Assembly (NCBI GenBank): GCA_023427705.1 | Contig: JAEZAL010000047.1 | Span: forward strand, 1-26,801 | Direction of reading: 5' to 3' | DNA: 26,801 bases | Origin: Bacillota bacterium | Lineage (GTDB): Bacteria > Bacillota > Clostridia > Clostridiales > Clostridiaceae | In this document: piece by piece, positions 1 through 7,403 of the stretch | Layout of the letters: every line of letters starts with the position of its first letter | Numbering within the stretch: position 1 is the first letter of the stretch | The notes under the pieces: model-generated | What the model was told of the DNA's origin: nothing | Seen by the model: the letters and a program-made list of their open reading frames with translations, nothing else | Databases searched by the model: none | Position numbers and translations under genes: made by a program

Positions 1-21
1 GCACAAACATTTAAGTTTGTA

Positions 22-95
22 TGGAGCGGGTGATGAGAATCGAACTCACGTAACTAGCTTGGAAGGCTAGGGCTCTACCATTGAGCTACACCCGC
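22..95 (-). tRNA. tRNA-Gly (anticodon TCC), copy 1
   Basis: On the minus strand the sequence folds as a full cloverleaf that begins GCGGGTGTAGCTC and ends in an encoded CCA. The anticodon loop CTTCCAA gives TCC. The T arm carries GTTCGATTC. This is the most downstream of five tRNA genes. It differs from the copy at 292-365 in the anticodon stem (CTAGC/GCTAG here, CTTGC/GCAAG there), a compensated base-pair change. Confidence 0.97.
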
Positions 96-118
96 ATATG
101 TTATTTATTTTTTTAAAG

Positions 119-194
119 TGGTCGGGGTGACAGGGATCGAACCTGCGACCTCATCGTCCCAAACGACGCGCGCTCCCAGCTGCGCCACACCCCG
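119..194 (-). tRNA. tRNA-Pro (anticodon TGG), copy 1
   Basis: The minus strand starts CGGGGTGTGGCGCAG, has anticodon loop TTTGGGA (TGG), T arm GGTTCGATCCC and encoded CCA. It is second from last in the array. Relative to the copy at 381-456 it has a compensated C-G to G-C swap in the anticodon stem and a D-loop change. Confidence 0.97.
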
Positions 195-201
195 ATTTAA
201 A

Positions 202-278
<77 letters not shown>

Positions 279-291
279 ATATTAATTTTAA

Positions 292-365
292 TGGAGCGGG
301 TGATGAGAATCGAACTCACGTAACTTGCTTGGAAGGCAAGGGCTCTACCATTGAGCTACACCCGC
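292..365 (-). tRNA. tRNA-Gly (anticodon TCC), copy 2
   Basis: Full cloverleaf with encoded CCA and anticodon loop CTTCCAA (TCC). It is near-identical to 22-95 apart from the anticodon stem. It is second in transcription order, after tRNA-Pro. Confidence 0.97.
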
Positions 366-380
366 ATATTAGGTTTTAAA

Positions 381-456
381 TGGTCGGGGTGACAGGGATT
401 GAACCTGCGACCTCATGGTCCCAAACCACGCGCGCTCCCATCTGCGCCACACCCCG
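381..456 (-). tRNA. tRNA-Pro (anticodon TGG), copy 2
   Basis: First gene of the tRNA array in transcription order. The anticodon loop TTTGGGA gives TGG, with T arm GGTTCAATCCC and encoded CCA. The promoter at 486-514 lies just upstream. A plus-strand open frame here (380-586) is only the antisense of this tRNA. Confidence 0.97.
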
Positions 457-485
457 AAATCTAATATCTCTCAGCGACAATGTTT

Positions 486-514
486 ATTCTACAATAGGAT
501 TAGCAATCCGTCAA
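486..514 (-). promoter_or_regulatory. sigma-A-type promoter of the tRNA array
   Basis: On the minus strand TTGACG (514-509) is followed by exactly 17 bases and then TAGAAT (491-486). This is a near-consensus housekeeping promoter about 30 bases upstream of the first tRNA. No second promoter is visible between the tRNAs, so the five are probably one transcript. Confidence 0.85.
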
Positions 515-565
515 TACATTTTTTTAAATAATTTTAATAAAAATATTTGTTTCTTACATAAAACA

Positions 566-595
566 TTAAAAACGTGCAATCATTAAACGGATTGC
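566..595 (-). terminator. Terminator of the rph-rdgB-yfcE operon
   Basis: On the minus strand the arms GCAATC and GATTGC (595-590 and 581-576) enclose 8 bases and are followed by ACG and then TTTTT. It lies just after the stop of the phosphodiesterase gene. The stem is short, so efficiency is uncertain. Confidence 0.6.
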
Positions 596-607
596 TTAAG
601 CTTTTAG

Positions 608-1084
608 TTATATTTCCTTTATATATACTTCTGGTCTTTTATCTTTATCTATAACTATAAATCCCATTGTTTTCTTCATTCTTCCATAAGGCAAGCTTAT
701 ACTACCAGGATTCATTATAGTTATTCCATCATAACTATTTATTAATGCTTTATGTGAATGGCCAAAAAGCACTATATCAGCTCCAACTTCTTTTCCCTTA
801 TAGAATATTGTATTATACTCACTCTTTACATTATACATATGTCCATGAGTTACAAATATTTTAATTCCCATTACTTCTATAATTCTTTCATATGGATACT
901 CATTATTAATATCACAATTCCCTTTAACTGCATATGTTTCTCCACTAAAATCCTTCTCTAAAAGTTTAATATCTGGAGCACCATCTCCACAATGTATTAT
1001 AATATCTACATCGTGAAGATGTTTCTTTACTGAATTTACAGTTAAAGCTTCATAATGAGAATCACTTATAACAGCAATTTTCAT
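608..1084 (-). CDS. yfcE: YfcE/MJ0936-family metallophosphoesterase
   Basis: A 158-residue single-domain cytoplasmic phosphodiesterase of the calcineurin-like superfamily. The metal-binding motifs come in the usual order: ISDSH (residues 6-10), IIHCGDG (about 29-35), KGNCD (about 54-58), THGH (about 79-82) and FGHSH (about 107-111), followed by the family signature NPGSIS. Relatives hydrolyse model phosphodiesters with Mn2+; the physiological substrate is not established. AGGAGG lies five bases before the ATG. It is the last gene of a three-gene operon, nine bases after rdgB. This order (rph, rdgB, yfcE) is common in Clostridium and suggests a nucleotide or RNA housekeeping role. The assignment to the family is firm; the biological role is inferred. 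Confidence 0.93.
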   Translation of the reverse strand: MKIAVISDSHYEALTVNSVKKHLHDVDIIIHCGDGAPDIKLLEKDFSGETYAVKGNCDINNEYPYERIIEVMGIKIFVTHGHMYNVKSEYNTIFYKGKEVGADIVLFGHSHKALINSYDGITIMNPGSISLPYGRMKKTMGFIVIDKDKRPEVYIKEI

Positions 1085-1093
1085 TTTCCCCTC

Positions 1094-1705
1094 CTAAAAT
1101 AGCTCCTCTATTATTTCTCTAAACTTTTTAAGCGCAAGACCTCTATGTGATATTTTATTTTTTTCTTCTAAAGTAAGTTCAGCAAAGCTTTTATTTAATG
1201 GTTCATAAAAGAATAATGGATCATATCCAAACCCTTCATTCCCCTTTTCGTTCTCTAATATATAACCTTCTACTGTTCCTCTTATGCTTTTATATTCATT
1301 TTTATAATTTATAATTGCTAATTGACATACAAATCTTGCTTTTCTATTTTTATAGTCAACTCCCTTTAAGTTTAAAAGAAGTTTCTCATTATTTTTCTTA
1401 TCATTGCCATGTTCTCCAGCATATCTAGCCGAAAATACTCCTGGCTCGCTATTTAAATACTCCACTTCTAAGCCAGAATCATCAGACATCACTATAAAAT
1501 TATTTTCGCCTCTTTTTACTAACTCTTTATATATTTCTGTACATTTCTTTCTTGCATTGTCTTCAAAAGTAAGTCCATCCTCTTCAACATCTATATCTAA
1601 TCCTATATCCTTTAATGATACAACCTCTATATTAATATCGCTTAAAATTCTTTTTATTTCTTTTATTTTACCTGCATTATTACTGGCAACAACTAACTTT
1701 TTCAT
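1094..1705 (-). CDS. rdgB: XTP/dITP diphosphatase (RdgB/HAM1 family)
   Basis: A 203-residue nucleotide-pool sanitising enzyme that hydrolyses dITP, XTP and ITP to the monophosphate and pyrophosphate, which keeps deaminated purines out of DNA and RNA. Family motifs are clear: ASNNAGKIKEI near the N-terminus (phosphate binding), SDDSGLEV followed by PGVFSARYAGEHG (catalytic and metal region), EGNEGFGYDPLFF-type loop seen here as GNEGFGYDPLFF, and SHRGLALKKF at the C-terminus (base recognition). The length is normal. The SD GGAGG lies inside the last codons of rph, ten bases before the ATG, and the two genes are three bases apart, so they are translationally close-packed. Confidence is high from complete motif conservation. 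Confidence 0.95.
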   Translation of the reverse strand: MKKLVVASNNAGKIKEIKRILSDINIEVVSLKDIGLDIDVEEDGLTFEDNARKKCTEIYKELVKRGENNFIVMSDDSGLEVEYLNSEPGVFSARYAGEHGNDKKNNEKLLLNLKGVDYKNRKARFVCQLAIINYKNEYKSIRGTVEGYILENEKGNEGFGYDPLFFYEPLNKSFAELTLEEKNKISHRGLALKKFREIIEELF

Positions 1706-1708
1706 AAG

Positions 1709-2455
1709 TTATTTTCCTCCAGTACCTATCCATAATGCATCCATTTTTAATGCATCCTTTTGGATTTGAACCATTTGTTTGATACCCTTTTGAGCTAAGT
1801 CTAATAATTCATTTAATTCAGTTCTATTAAAAGGAGAATCTTCCCCTGTACCTTGAACTTCTATGAACTCTCCTTCATCTGTAGCTACTATATTCATATC
1901 TACTTTTGCATTAGAATCCTCTTCATAACATAAATCTAATATCTTTTCCCCATTAAGAATACCAACACTTGTTGCACTTACAAATTTTCTAATTGGATAT
2001 ACCTCAAAAGGTTTCTCTTTATGAAGTTTATTAACTGCATCTACTAATGCTACAAAAGCTCCCGTAATTGAAGTAGTTCTAGTTCCACCATCTGCTTGTA
2101 TTACATCACAGTCTATCCATATAGTCTTTTCACCAAGTGCCTTTAAGTCCATTACAGATCTTAAAGCTCTACCTATTAACCTTTGAATTTCCATAGTTCT
2201 ACCATCTATCTTAAGTCTGGCTATATCCCTAACTTTTCTTGTTCCAGTAGACCTTGGTAACATATTATATTCAGCAGTTATCCAGCCTTCACCTTGCCCC
2301 TTTAAAAAAGGTGGTACTTTATCTTCTATAGATGCTGTACAAATTACTTTTGTATCCCCAACTTCTATTAATACAGAACCTTCTGCATATTTAGTATATC
2401 CTCTAGTAATTTTAGCTGCTCTAACTTGATCATTTTTTCTTCCATCTATTCTCAT
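1709..2455 (-). CDS. rph: Ribonuclease PH
   Basis: A 248-residue phosphorolytic 3'-5' exoribonuclease that trims tRNA 3' ends using inorganic phosphate; the family forms hexameric rings. It starts MRIDGRKNDQVR and carries the RNase PH core, including GWITAEYNMLPRST, the arginine-rich RKVRDIARLKIDGRTMEIQR segment (given in part), IDCDVIQADGGTRT and the C-terminal EVQGTGED. Two ATGs are possible: the one at 2461 is only one base from GGAGG (2467-2463), whereas the one at 2455 has a seven-base spacing, so 2455 is chosen. It is the first gene of the rph-rdgB-yfcE operon and is divergent from the gene at 2553. A weak TATAGT -10 lies at 2483-2478 on the minus strand. Confidence 0.96.
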   Translation of the reverse strand: MRIDGRKNDQVRAAKITRGYTKYAEGSVLIEVGDTKVICTASIEDKVPPFLKGQGEGWITAEYNMLPRSTGTRKVRDIARLKIDGRTMEIQRLIGRALRSVMDLKALGEKTIWIDCDVIQADGGTRTTSITGAFVALVDAVNKLHKEKPFEVYPIRKFVSATSVGILNGEKILDLCYEEDSNAKVDMNIVATDEGEFIEVQGTGEDSPFNRTELNELLDLAQKGIKQMVQIQKDALKMDALWIGTGGK

Positions 2456-2511
2456 TTGCATTCCTCCATTTCTTAATACTATAAAAATTTATGCACTTTT
2501 TTAACTTTTAA

Positions 2512-2530
2512 CTCATATTATTAATATGAG
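2512..2530. promoter_or_regulatory. Perfect 9-1-9 palindrome in the rph / 2553 divergent region
   Basis: CTCATATTATTAATATGAG is an exact inverted repeat with one central base. It lies 23 bases before the TTG start at 2553 and overlaps a TATTAT (2516-2521) that could be the -10 of that gene. Its position suggests a repressor operator for the plus-strand gene, or for both divergent units. It has no U tract, so it is not a terminator. No regulator is identified. Confidence 0.5.
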
Positions 2531-2552
2531 GATTAATGAAGAGGTGAAGAAT

Positions 2553-4103
2553 TTGCGATATATAGGACCATATTTTAGAATGAATAAATTATCTTATAAA
2601 GAAATTAACGGCCAACTTTTTCATTTGTCAAAAGAGGCCATAAGAACTTTAGTTTTAGAGTCAAAATGTGGATTAGTTGATTCTACTAAAAATTATAAAA
2701 AATTATCATCCTCCATTGATATTACCACATCTACCAATTTTTCTCCACTACTATGTATATACAGAAAATCCTCACCTAATTATATTCATAGTAAAAATTA
2801 TAATGGGTTTGATGAAGAATCATTTAAAAAGGAGATTTCTCCAACAGCTAATGCACTATTGACTACAAGTATACTTAATCTTTCTACTTATTATTCAAGA
2901 TTCAAAGATATAGATGAAAAACTATATTCTTATTCGAAAGTCTATAAAAAACTTTCTAAAAGACAGCTTGAGTTTTATTCAATTAATCTGAGAAACAATG
3001 AAGGTGTTTTTATTGAGAAAAAAAATTTATCAGAAAACAATTACAAAGGCTTTAATCTTGTAGAAAAAAATAATAAATTTAAATTCTCTGATCAAGCATT
3101 TATGATGTTTGCTTATAACCTATATTCAATATTATACCCTGAAGATAAACTTTCATCAGATTATAATAATTTTTCTATTGAAATACTAAATACGCTTATA
3201 GAGTTCAAAGAAAATATCTATGAATGCTCTTTTGAAGAAATATGCAAAATATTAACCGCTATAAATATGTTTTATAGCAACTCCAAAAATAATGATGCAA
3301 AAGTACTAATTATTGATTTAACAGATTTTTTAATTAATAAATTTGATGAAAAAGACTACTATGTTGATTCATTAGATTTTACCTCATTATTTGCAATAAA
3401 CTTAATGCTATCATTTAAACATACTCAAATGATTACTTTTAATGAAAAAGCTAAAGATATATTAAAGAAATTATTATCATTATATGATGATGAAAAAAGT
3501 ATTTTCTTGAAATTATCAAGTAAAAAAGATTTAAAATATAGCTGTTTTGACCTAACATTTTATTTCTTAGCAATATTTATGTATGCTAAAGAAGATAATA
3601 GAGAAATAGAATATAAAAACATGCTTTATTCCTTATACAAAAAAAGCTTTATTAATTCTGGTATAGTAACTTCTTGGCCAGATGCACCTACTTTAGATGA
3701 TGCTGAAAGATATAGAGGATTAACATTTAACTCCTCTGATATGCTTGATGAAGATTTCTTTAAGATGTCTACAACACAATCACCATCAAATTCCGGAGTA
3801 GCTCCTATATTTAAGAAAAATGTTACTTATTCAAAAAAGAAAGATACATTTTCATCATCCAATTCATCCTTTGATAGTTATAAGAATCTCTCTATATATA
3901 ATTTAATTATATTTTTGTTCATGAATGATTTCATGTTAGAAACAAACTTACTACCTAGCTCTTCAAGTAATAGGGAAATTGAAGAAGATTCTGATGATGA
4001 TAATGATTTTGAAGTTAATGACGAATTAAATAAAGAAATTATAAATGATGTAAATAATGAAATTAGAGAAAATGAAAAAGAAAGTAAAGAAAAAGATTCA
4101 TAA
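2553..4103 (+). CDS. Conserved-looking hypothetical protein, mostly helical, acidic tail
   Basis: I do not recognise this 516-residue protein. The start is taken as TTG at 2553 because GAGGTG (2541-2546) lies at ideal distance; the in-frame ATG at 2526 has no SD and sits inside the palindrome. The N-terminus (RYIGPYFRMNKLSYKEING) looks structured, and the middle alternates amphipathic helices with tyrosine- and leucine-rich segments such as ANALLTTSILNLSTYYS, suggestive of a helical-repeat fold. There is no signal peptide or clear membrane span. The last 45 residues are almost all charged (EEDSDDDNDFEVNDEL, then lysine/glutamate-rich) and probably disordered. It is a monocistronic gene with its own terminator at 4109-4147, convergent with the solute-binding protein gene. 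Function unknown; cytoplasmic location inferred. Confidence 0.85.
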   Translation: MRYIGPYFRMNKLSYKEINGQLFHLSKEAIRTLVLESKCGLVDSTKNYKKLSSSIDITTSTNFSPLLCIYRKSSPNYIHSKNYNGFDEESFKKEISPTANALLTTSILNLSTYYSRFKDIDEKLYSYSKVYKKLSKRQLEFYSINLRNNEGVFIEKKNLSENNYKGFNLVEKNNKFKFSDQAFMMFAYNLYSILYPEDKLSSDYNNFSIEILNTLIEFKENIYECSFEEICKILTAINMFYSNSKNNDAKVLIIDLTDFLINKFDEKDYYVDSLDFTSLFAINLMLSFKHTQMITFNEKAKDILKKLLSLYDDEKSIFLKLSSKKDLKYSCFDLTFYFLAIFMYAKEDNREIEYKNMLYSLYKKSFINSGIVTSWPDAPTLDDAERYRGLTFNSSDMLDEDFFKMSTTQSPSNSGVAPIFKKNVTYSKKKDTFSSSNSSFDSYKNLSIYNLIIFLFMNDFMLETNLLPSSSSNREIEEDSDDDNDFEVNDELNKEIINDVNNEIRENEKESKEKDS

Positions 4104-4108
4104 AATAT

Positions 4109-4147
4109 AAAATGATAAGACTGACTAAATACAGTCTTATCATTTTT
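4109..4147. terminator. Bidirectional terminator between convergent genes
   Basis: The arms AAAATGATAAGACTG (4109-4123) and its exact complement (4132-4146) enclose an 8-base loop, with U-rich tails in both directions. The stop codon of the minus-strand solute-binding protein gene (4142-4140) lies inside the hairpin. It serves 2553-4103 and 4140-5639. Confidence 0.9.
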
Positions 4148-5639
4148 GTATTTCACTAAAATTAATATTTCCATTACCATCTAAAACTAATTTTTTTATT
4201 TTTTTATTTATTGCAATATTATCATTATAAAATATTAAAGGTAAAACAGTATAATTATTAAATAAATCTTCTTCTATATCTATAAAAATACTTAACATAT
4301 CACCTTCTGTTTTTGCTTGTAATAATTTTTCTTTTTTATCAACCTCTAAAAAATTTATTAAACTATTATAAATTGATTCATCATTTGAAAAATTCAAATC
4401 ACCTTTAATTAATATAAAATCATAGTAATTTTCCTTATCAATAGAATTTAATTCTTCCTTACTAATTAAATCATAAACTAGGTTAATTTCAGCATTGTTT
4501 TTAAACCAAGAAGCTAAGTAATCACAGATTTCTTTGTTTTCAGTATTCTCTTCTACTATCATATGTACCACCTGTGGTTTAGTCCATTCTGAAGCCTCTG
4601 TACTCATTACTTTTCTAGTTTGAAGTTTAGCTAAATCTTCTTTATCATCTCTAAAATAACTTCCTTCTGCTAATTCAATATATATACTATTATTAATTAC
4701 GTATTCATCTAAAGCTTTATTAATAAGTTTATATATTTCTCTTCTACCTTCTACTTCTAATGTATCAGATTTAGGATTAAAGGCTAAATACATAGCTTTA
4801 TTTGATTTTAGAGTAATTAATCTTCCTTCTGAATTTAATCTACTTAACTGACTTTTAGGAGGGTTAATAACTATATCTCTTCTCCCAACCTCGAAAGAAG
4901 CCATAGCTACCTCTTCATCCTCATAAGGAATAATCTTAATTCTATCAGCTATATTAGAATTTACTGTGTTATTTTTCTTAAGATTTACCTCTGACATAGT
5001 CATATTTTCAATACTATAATAACCTGAATAAATTAAATTACTATAATTATTCTTTATATTTTTCCAAAGCAAAACATCTTTTCTAACCCTATATTGTGGA
5101 GTAGTAAGCTCCTGTATGAATTTATCATCCTTTGAATTTAATCTAAATACTATATTTTCTTCTCCATAACTTACTCCAACATCTTTATCGAAAGCTCCTT
5201 CTCCACTTCTAAACCTTTGAGCACCATATACATTTAATAAGGCTGCTATATTTTGCTCATCTTCTTCGGTTAAAATTTCTCTAAAAAATGTGGCAATATC
5301 TTTTGGAGTTATTTTAGTTCCATCACTCCAAAATACATCATTTCTTATTTTAAAATCATATTCTAATCCTTCATCTCTTACTTCAACACTTTCAGCCAAA
5401 GATGGTTTAATTTCATTATTCTGATCTAATTCTACTAACCCTCTGCTAGTTGCTGTAACAATATCCTGAGCTCTTTTGTTTAAACTCCCTACAGCTTTAA
5501 AATCTGTTGGAATCTGTGATACTGAATATATAACCTCATCGTTATTGCTTTCAGTTTTTGGAGTTGAAACATCTATAAAGCCTATTAAAAAGCTAACTAC
5601 TAAAGCTGAAGATATTAGTGTTATAATTAATTTCTTCAT
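4140..5639 (-). CDS. ABC-type peptide/solute-binding protein, family 5, without lipobox
   Basis: A 499-residue extracellular solute-binding protein of the SBP_bac_5 (OppA/DppA) family. The start at 5639 is chosen because AAGGAG lies nine bases upstream and a signal sequence begins at once (KKLIITLISSALVVSFLIGF); the open frame runs upstream to 5747 but that part lacks an SD. Family features include SVSQIPTDFKAVGS, AQDIVTATSRGLVELD, IKPSLAESVEV and FKIRNDVFWSDGTKITPKD. No cysteine follows the signal segment, so it is not a standard Gram-positive lipoprotein: it is either released or kept by an uncleaved anchor. No permease or ATPase gene is adjacent. A TATAAT -10 sits at 5679-5674. Substrate is unknown; oligopeptide is the family default. 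Confidence 0.85.
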   Translation of the reverse strand: MKKLIITLISSALVVSFLIGFIDVSTPKTESNNDEVIYSVSQIPTDFKAVGSLNKRAQDIVTATSRGLVELDQNNEIKPSLAESVEVRDEGLEYDFKIRNDVFWSDGTKITPKDIATFFREILTEEDEQNIAALLNVYGAQRFRSGEGAFDKDVGVSYGEENIVFRLNSKDDKFIQELTTPQYRVRKDVLLWKNIKNNYSNLIYSGYYSIENMTMSEVNLKKNNTVNSNIADRIKIIPYEDEEVAMASFEVGRRDIVINPPKSQLSRLNSEGRLITLKSNKAMYLAFNPKSDTLEVEGRREIYKLINKALDEYVINNSIYIELAEGSYFRDDKEDLAKLQTRKVMSTEASEWTKPQVVHMIVEENTENKEICDYLASWFKNNAEINLVYDLISKEELNSIDKENYYDFILIKGDLNFSNDESIYNSLINFLEVDKKEKLLQAKTEGDMLSIFIDIEEDLFNNYTVLPLIFYNDNIAINKKIKKLVLDGNGNINFSEIQK

Positions 5640-5673
5640 ATTATACTTCTCCTTATGATTAGTATCTTTTAGA

Positions 5674-5704
5674 ATTATATCCAAATAACTACATAAGTAA
5701 TCAA
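5674..5704 (-). promoter_or_regulatory. Probable promoter of the solute-binding protein gene
   Basis: On the minus strand TTGATT (5704-5699) is followed by 19 bases and TATAAT (5679-5674), 35 bases before the start codon. The -10 is consensus; the spacing is longer than ideal, so the exact -35 is uncertain. Confidence 0.5.
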
Positions 5705-5748
5705 AAATATTATAATTTATGTAAATATACATTTTTTTATTTACCATA

Positions 5749-5757
5749 TGCTATAAT
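5749..5757 (+). promoter_or_regulatory. Extended -10 promoter of the 85-residue membrane protein
   Basis: TGCTATAAT is a perfect extended -10 element (TGnTATAAT), 29 bases before the ATG at 5787. No good -35 is needed or seen. It is divergent from the solute-binding protein promoter. Confidence 0.7.
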
Positions 5758-5786
5758 CTTTTTATCTGAATTGTGGAGGAATATAT

Positions 5787-6044
5787 ATGGATTTAGCAGT
5801 GCAAATTTTTCAAATGGTCTTTTATGGTATCGGTTCTTTATTTATGATAACACTTACTATTATAGGTATATGGAGTTTCATTATTTTTAATAAATACTAT
5901 AAAACAAAAAGAATTGAAAATTATCTACTTGAAAAAATTTATCATGCTATAAATAAGCTTACTTATAAATCTAATAGCACACTTAATGAAAATTCTGATG
6001 AAGAATTAATAGGTATTGATGCTTTATTAGATGAGGAAATGTAA
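5787..6044 (+). CDS. Small single-span membrane protein of unknown function
   Basis: An 85-residue protein with one strong hydrophobic segment at residues about 8-33 (FQMVFYGIGSLFMITLTIIG and on), followed by a basic stretch KYYKTKRIENYL and an acidic C-terminus (DEELIGIDALLDEEM). The positive-inside rule puts the C-terminal half in the cytoplasm. GGAGG lies seven bases before the ATG, an extended -10 promoter precedes it and a hairpin follows, so it is a self-contained transcription unit rather than a chance frame. I do not recognise the family. It is divergent from the solute-binding protein gene, which may or may not be functionally linked. Confidence 0.8.
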   Translation: MDLAVQIFQMVFYGIGSLFMITLTIIGIWSFIIFNKYYKTKRIENYLLEKIYHAINKLTYKSNSTLNENSDEELIGIDALLDEEM

Positions 6045-6062
6045 AGTATAGTAATTAAAATG

Positions 6063-6097
6063 AAGGAGAAACCTTATTAAAGAGTTTTCTCCTTTTT
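6063..6097. terminator. Terminator between 5787-6044 and the thioredoxin gene
   Basis: AAGGAGAAA (6063-6071) pairs with TTTCTCCTT (6086-6094), followed by more T. In the plus direction it ends the small membrane protein transcript. In the other direction the tail is less U-rich, but it may also stop the convergent thioredoxin transcript. Confidence 0.7.
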
Positions 6098-6139
6098 AAT
6101 TATAATTACTTTTCATATAACCACACTATAATACTTTTA

Positions 6140-6454
6140 CTATTTAAATATAATATTGTAATATCTATCTACTGTTTTTTCAAAATCTAATATATCAAAG
6201 TTTCTTCCTATTCTTAAGGTTTCTTTACCATCTACAAACAATAGTAAAATAGGTAAAGAAAAAATATTATATTCTGCTGCAATTTCTTTATTTTCTATAG
6301 CATTAATTTCTAATAGCTTCACTTCATTATAATTACTAATAACATGTAAAACTTTTTCCTTTATAGTATCACAAGCTCCACAGGTTGCTCCACTAAAATA
6401 CACTATGCTTATCAAATTTTCTTTCTTAAACTTTTCAATTTCATCCCTTATCAT
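6140..6454 (-). CDS. Thioredoxin-family protein (CGAC active site)
   Basis: A 104-residue cytoplasmic thioredoxin-fold protein without signal peptide. The redox motif is CGAC at residues 25-28 (TCGACD), and the conserved cis-proline follows in FSLPILLLF at residue 68. The first beta strand (ISIVYFSG) and the sequence KLLEINAIENKEIAAEYNI are typical of the fold. The CGAC dipeptide departs from the CGPC of classical thioredoxin, so it is better called thioredoxin-like than TrxA; the reduction partner is unknown. GGAGG is four to five bases before the ATG, and an extended -10 lies at 6495-6487. It is divergent from the exported superoxide dismutase gene, which may reflect a shared response to oxidants; that link is inference. 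Confidence 0.9.
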   Translation of the reverse strand: MIRDEIEKFKKENLISIVYFSGATCGACDTIKEKVLHVISNYNEVKLLEINAIENKEIAAEYNIFSLPILLLFVDGKETLRIGRNFDILDFEKTVDRYYNIIFK

Positions 6455-6486
6455 ATTTCCTCCAAATTAATCTTAATTTTATATTT

Positions 6487-6495
6487 ATTATATCA
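6487..6495 (-). promoter_or_regulatory. Extended -10 promoter of the thioredoxin-like gene
   Basis: On the minus strand TGATATAAT (6495-6487) matches the TGnTATAAT extended -10. It is 32 bases upstream of the ATG at 6454. No convincing -35 is visible. Confidence 0.6.
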
Positions 6496-6557
6496 TTTTA
6501 ATAAATTATTTATAAAATTCCTTTTCATTGTAAATACTAAAAATGGAGGTGTTTAAT

Positions 6558-7274
6558 TTGAAGAAAAAATATACAATTTTAATACTAGCAACATTATCAA
6601 TTGTTTCCTTTATTATTTTTATACCTACACTTACAGCTAAAAGTAATAATTCTGATAGCTCCCAGTTTGAGCTTAAACCTTTGCCTTATGCTTATGATGC
6701 ATTAGAGCCATACATAGATAAGGAAACAATGATGCTACATCATGACAAGCATGAAAAAGCTTATCTAGATAATTTAAATAAAGCAATTGCTAAATATCCT
6801 GAATTATATAAAAAAGGATTAGAAGGAATTTTAAAAGATTTAAATTCTGTTCCTAATGATATAAGGGAAACAGTTAAAAATAATGCTGGTGGTGTTTATA
6901 ATCACGACTTCTTTTGGTCAATTATGTCTCCTGAAAAAGGAATGACTCCAAAAGGAGAATTATTAAAAGCAATTAATAATGACTTTGAATCTCTTGATAA
7001 TTTTAAAACTCAATTTAAGGATGCTGCTTTAGAAAGATTCGGTTCTGGATGGGCTTGGCTTGTTCTTGATAACAACGGGAAGCTATCTATAATTTCTACT
7101 GCTAATCAAGACTCACCAATTTCTCAAGGTTTAACTCCAATCTTAGGAATAGATGTATGGGAGCATGCATATTATTTGAAATATCAAAATAAACGTGGAG
7201 ATTATATTGATAATTGGTGGAATGTAGTTAATTGGAAGCAAGTAGAAAATAACTATAATTCAACCAAAAAATAA
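6558..7274 (+). CDS. Exported Fe/Mn-family superoxide dismutase
   Basis: A 238-residue superoxide dismutase that dismutes superoxide to peroxide and oxygen. The start is TTG at 6558, eight bases after GGAGG (6545-6549); the ATG at 6543 overlaps the SD itself. Residues about 2-26 are a basic-hydrophobic signal or anchor (KKKYTILILATLSIVSFIIF) with possible cleavage after TLTA, so the enzyme acts outside the membrane. The catalytic domain starts at LKPLPYAYDALEP. Metal ligands are visible: the first His of LHHDKH (61), His of NHDFFW (116), and Asp199 and His203 of DVWEHAYYLKY. The GGVYNH motif and Gln184 in TANQDSP are of the Mn-type pattern, although cambialistic use is possible. It is convergent with the msmK-like gene. 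Confidence 0.95.
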   Translation: MKKKYTILILATLSIVSFIIFIPTLTAKSNNSDSSQFELKPLPYAYDALEPYIDKETMMLHHDKHEKAYLDNLNKAIAKYPELYKKGLEGILKDLNSVPNDIRETVKNNAGGVYNHDFFWSIMSPEKGMTPKGELLKAINNDFESLDNFKTQFKDAALERFGSGWAWLVLDNNGKLSIISTANQDSPISQGLTPILGIDVWEHAYYLKYQNKRGDYIDNWWNVVNWKQVENNYNSTKK

Positions 7275-7293
7275 TTCTGCTGAAATATTAAAT

Positions 7294-7319
7294 AAAAATG
7301 GAGCTGTTTAACAGCTCCA
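7294..7319 (-). terminator. Terminator of the msmK-like transcript
   Basis: TGGAGCTGTT and AACAGCTCCA (7299-7308 and 7310-7319) form a near-perfect hairpin. On the minus strand it is followed by TTTTTATTT (7298-7290), a good U tract; on the plus strand the tail is poor. It therefore mainly ends the minus-strand ABC ATPase transcript. Confidence 0.8.
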
Positions 7320-7339
7320 AATTAAAATCATATTCATTT

Positions 7340-7363
7340 AAGAAACTCCCCAAGGAGTTTCTT
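7340..7363. terminator. Second hairpin between sod and the msmK-like gene
   Basis: AAGAAACTCC (7340-7349) pairs with GGAGTTTCTT (7354-7363) around the tetraloop CCAA. The tail is only weakly U-rich in either direction. With 7294-7319 it makes two tandem hairpins in the convergent region; it may contribute to sod termination. Confidence 0.5.
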
Positions 7364-7403
7364 CATTAATTCTATATTCTACATTATTAATTTTACATTC
7401 ATA

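Noticed and set aside
1..21. Inverted repeat ACAAAC...GTTTGT downstream of the tRNA array as a terminator
   Set aside because: Short 6-base arms at the window edge, no U tract on the minus strand within view; it may just be the spacer before another tRNA.
380..586. Plus-strand open frame of 68 codons starting MVGVTGIEPATSW
   Set aside because: It is the antisense of tRNA-Pro (381-456); this translated tRNA sequence is a well-known false protein in databases. It has no SD.
4140..5747. Longer version of the solute-binding protein starting at 5747
   Set aside because: The extra 36 residues have no SD, would put the signal sequence in the interior, and overlap the likely promoter at 5674-5704.
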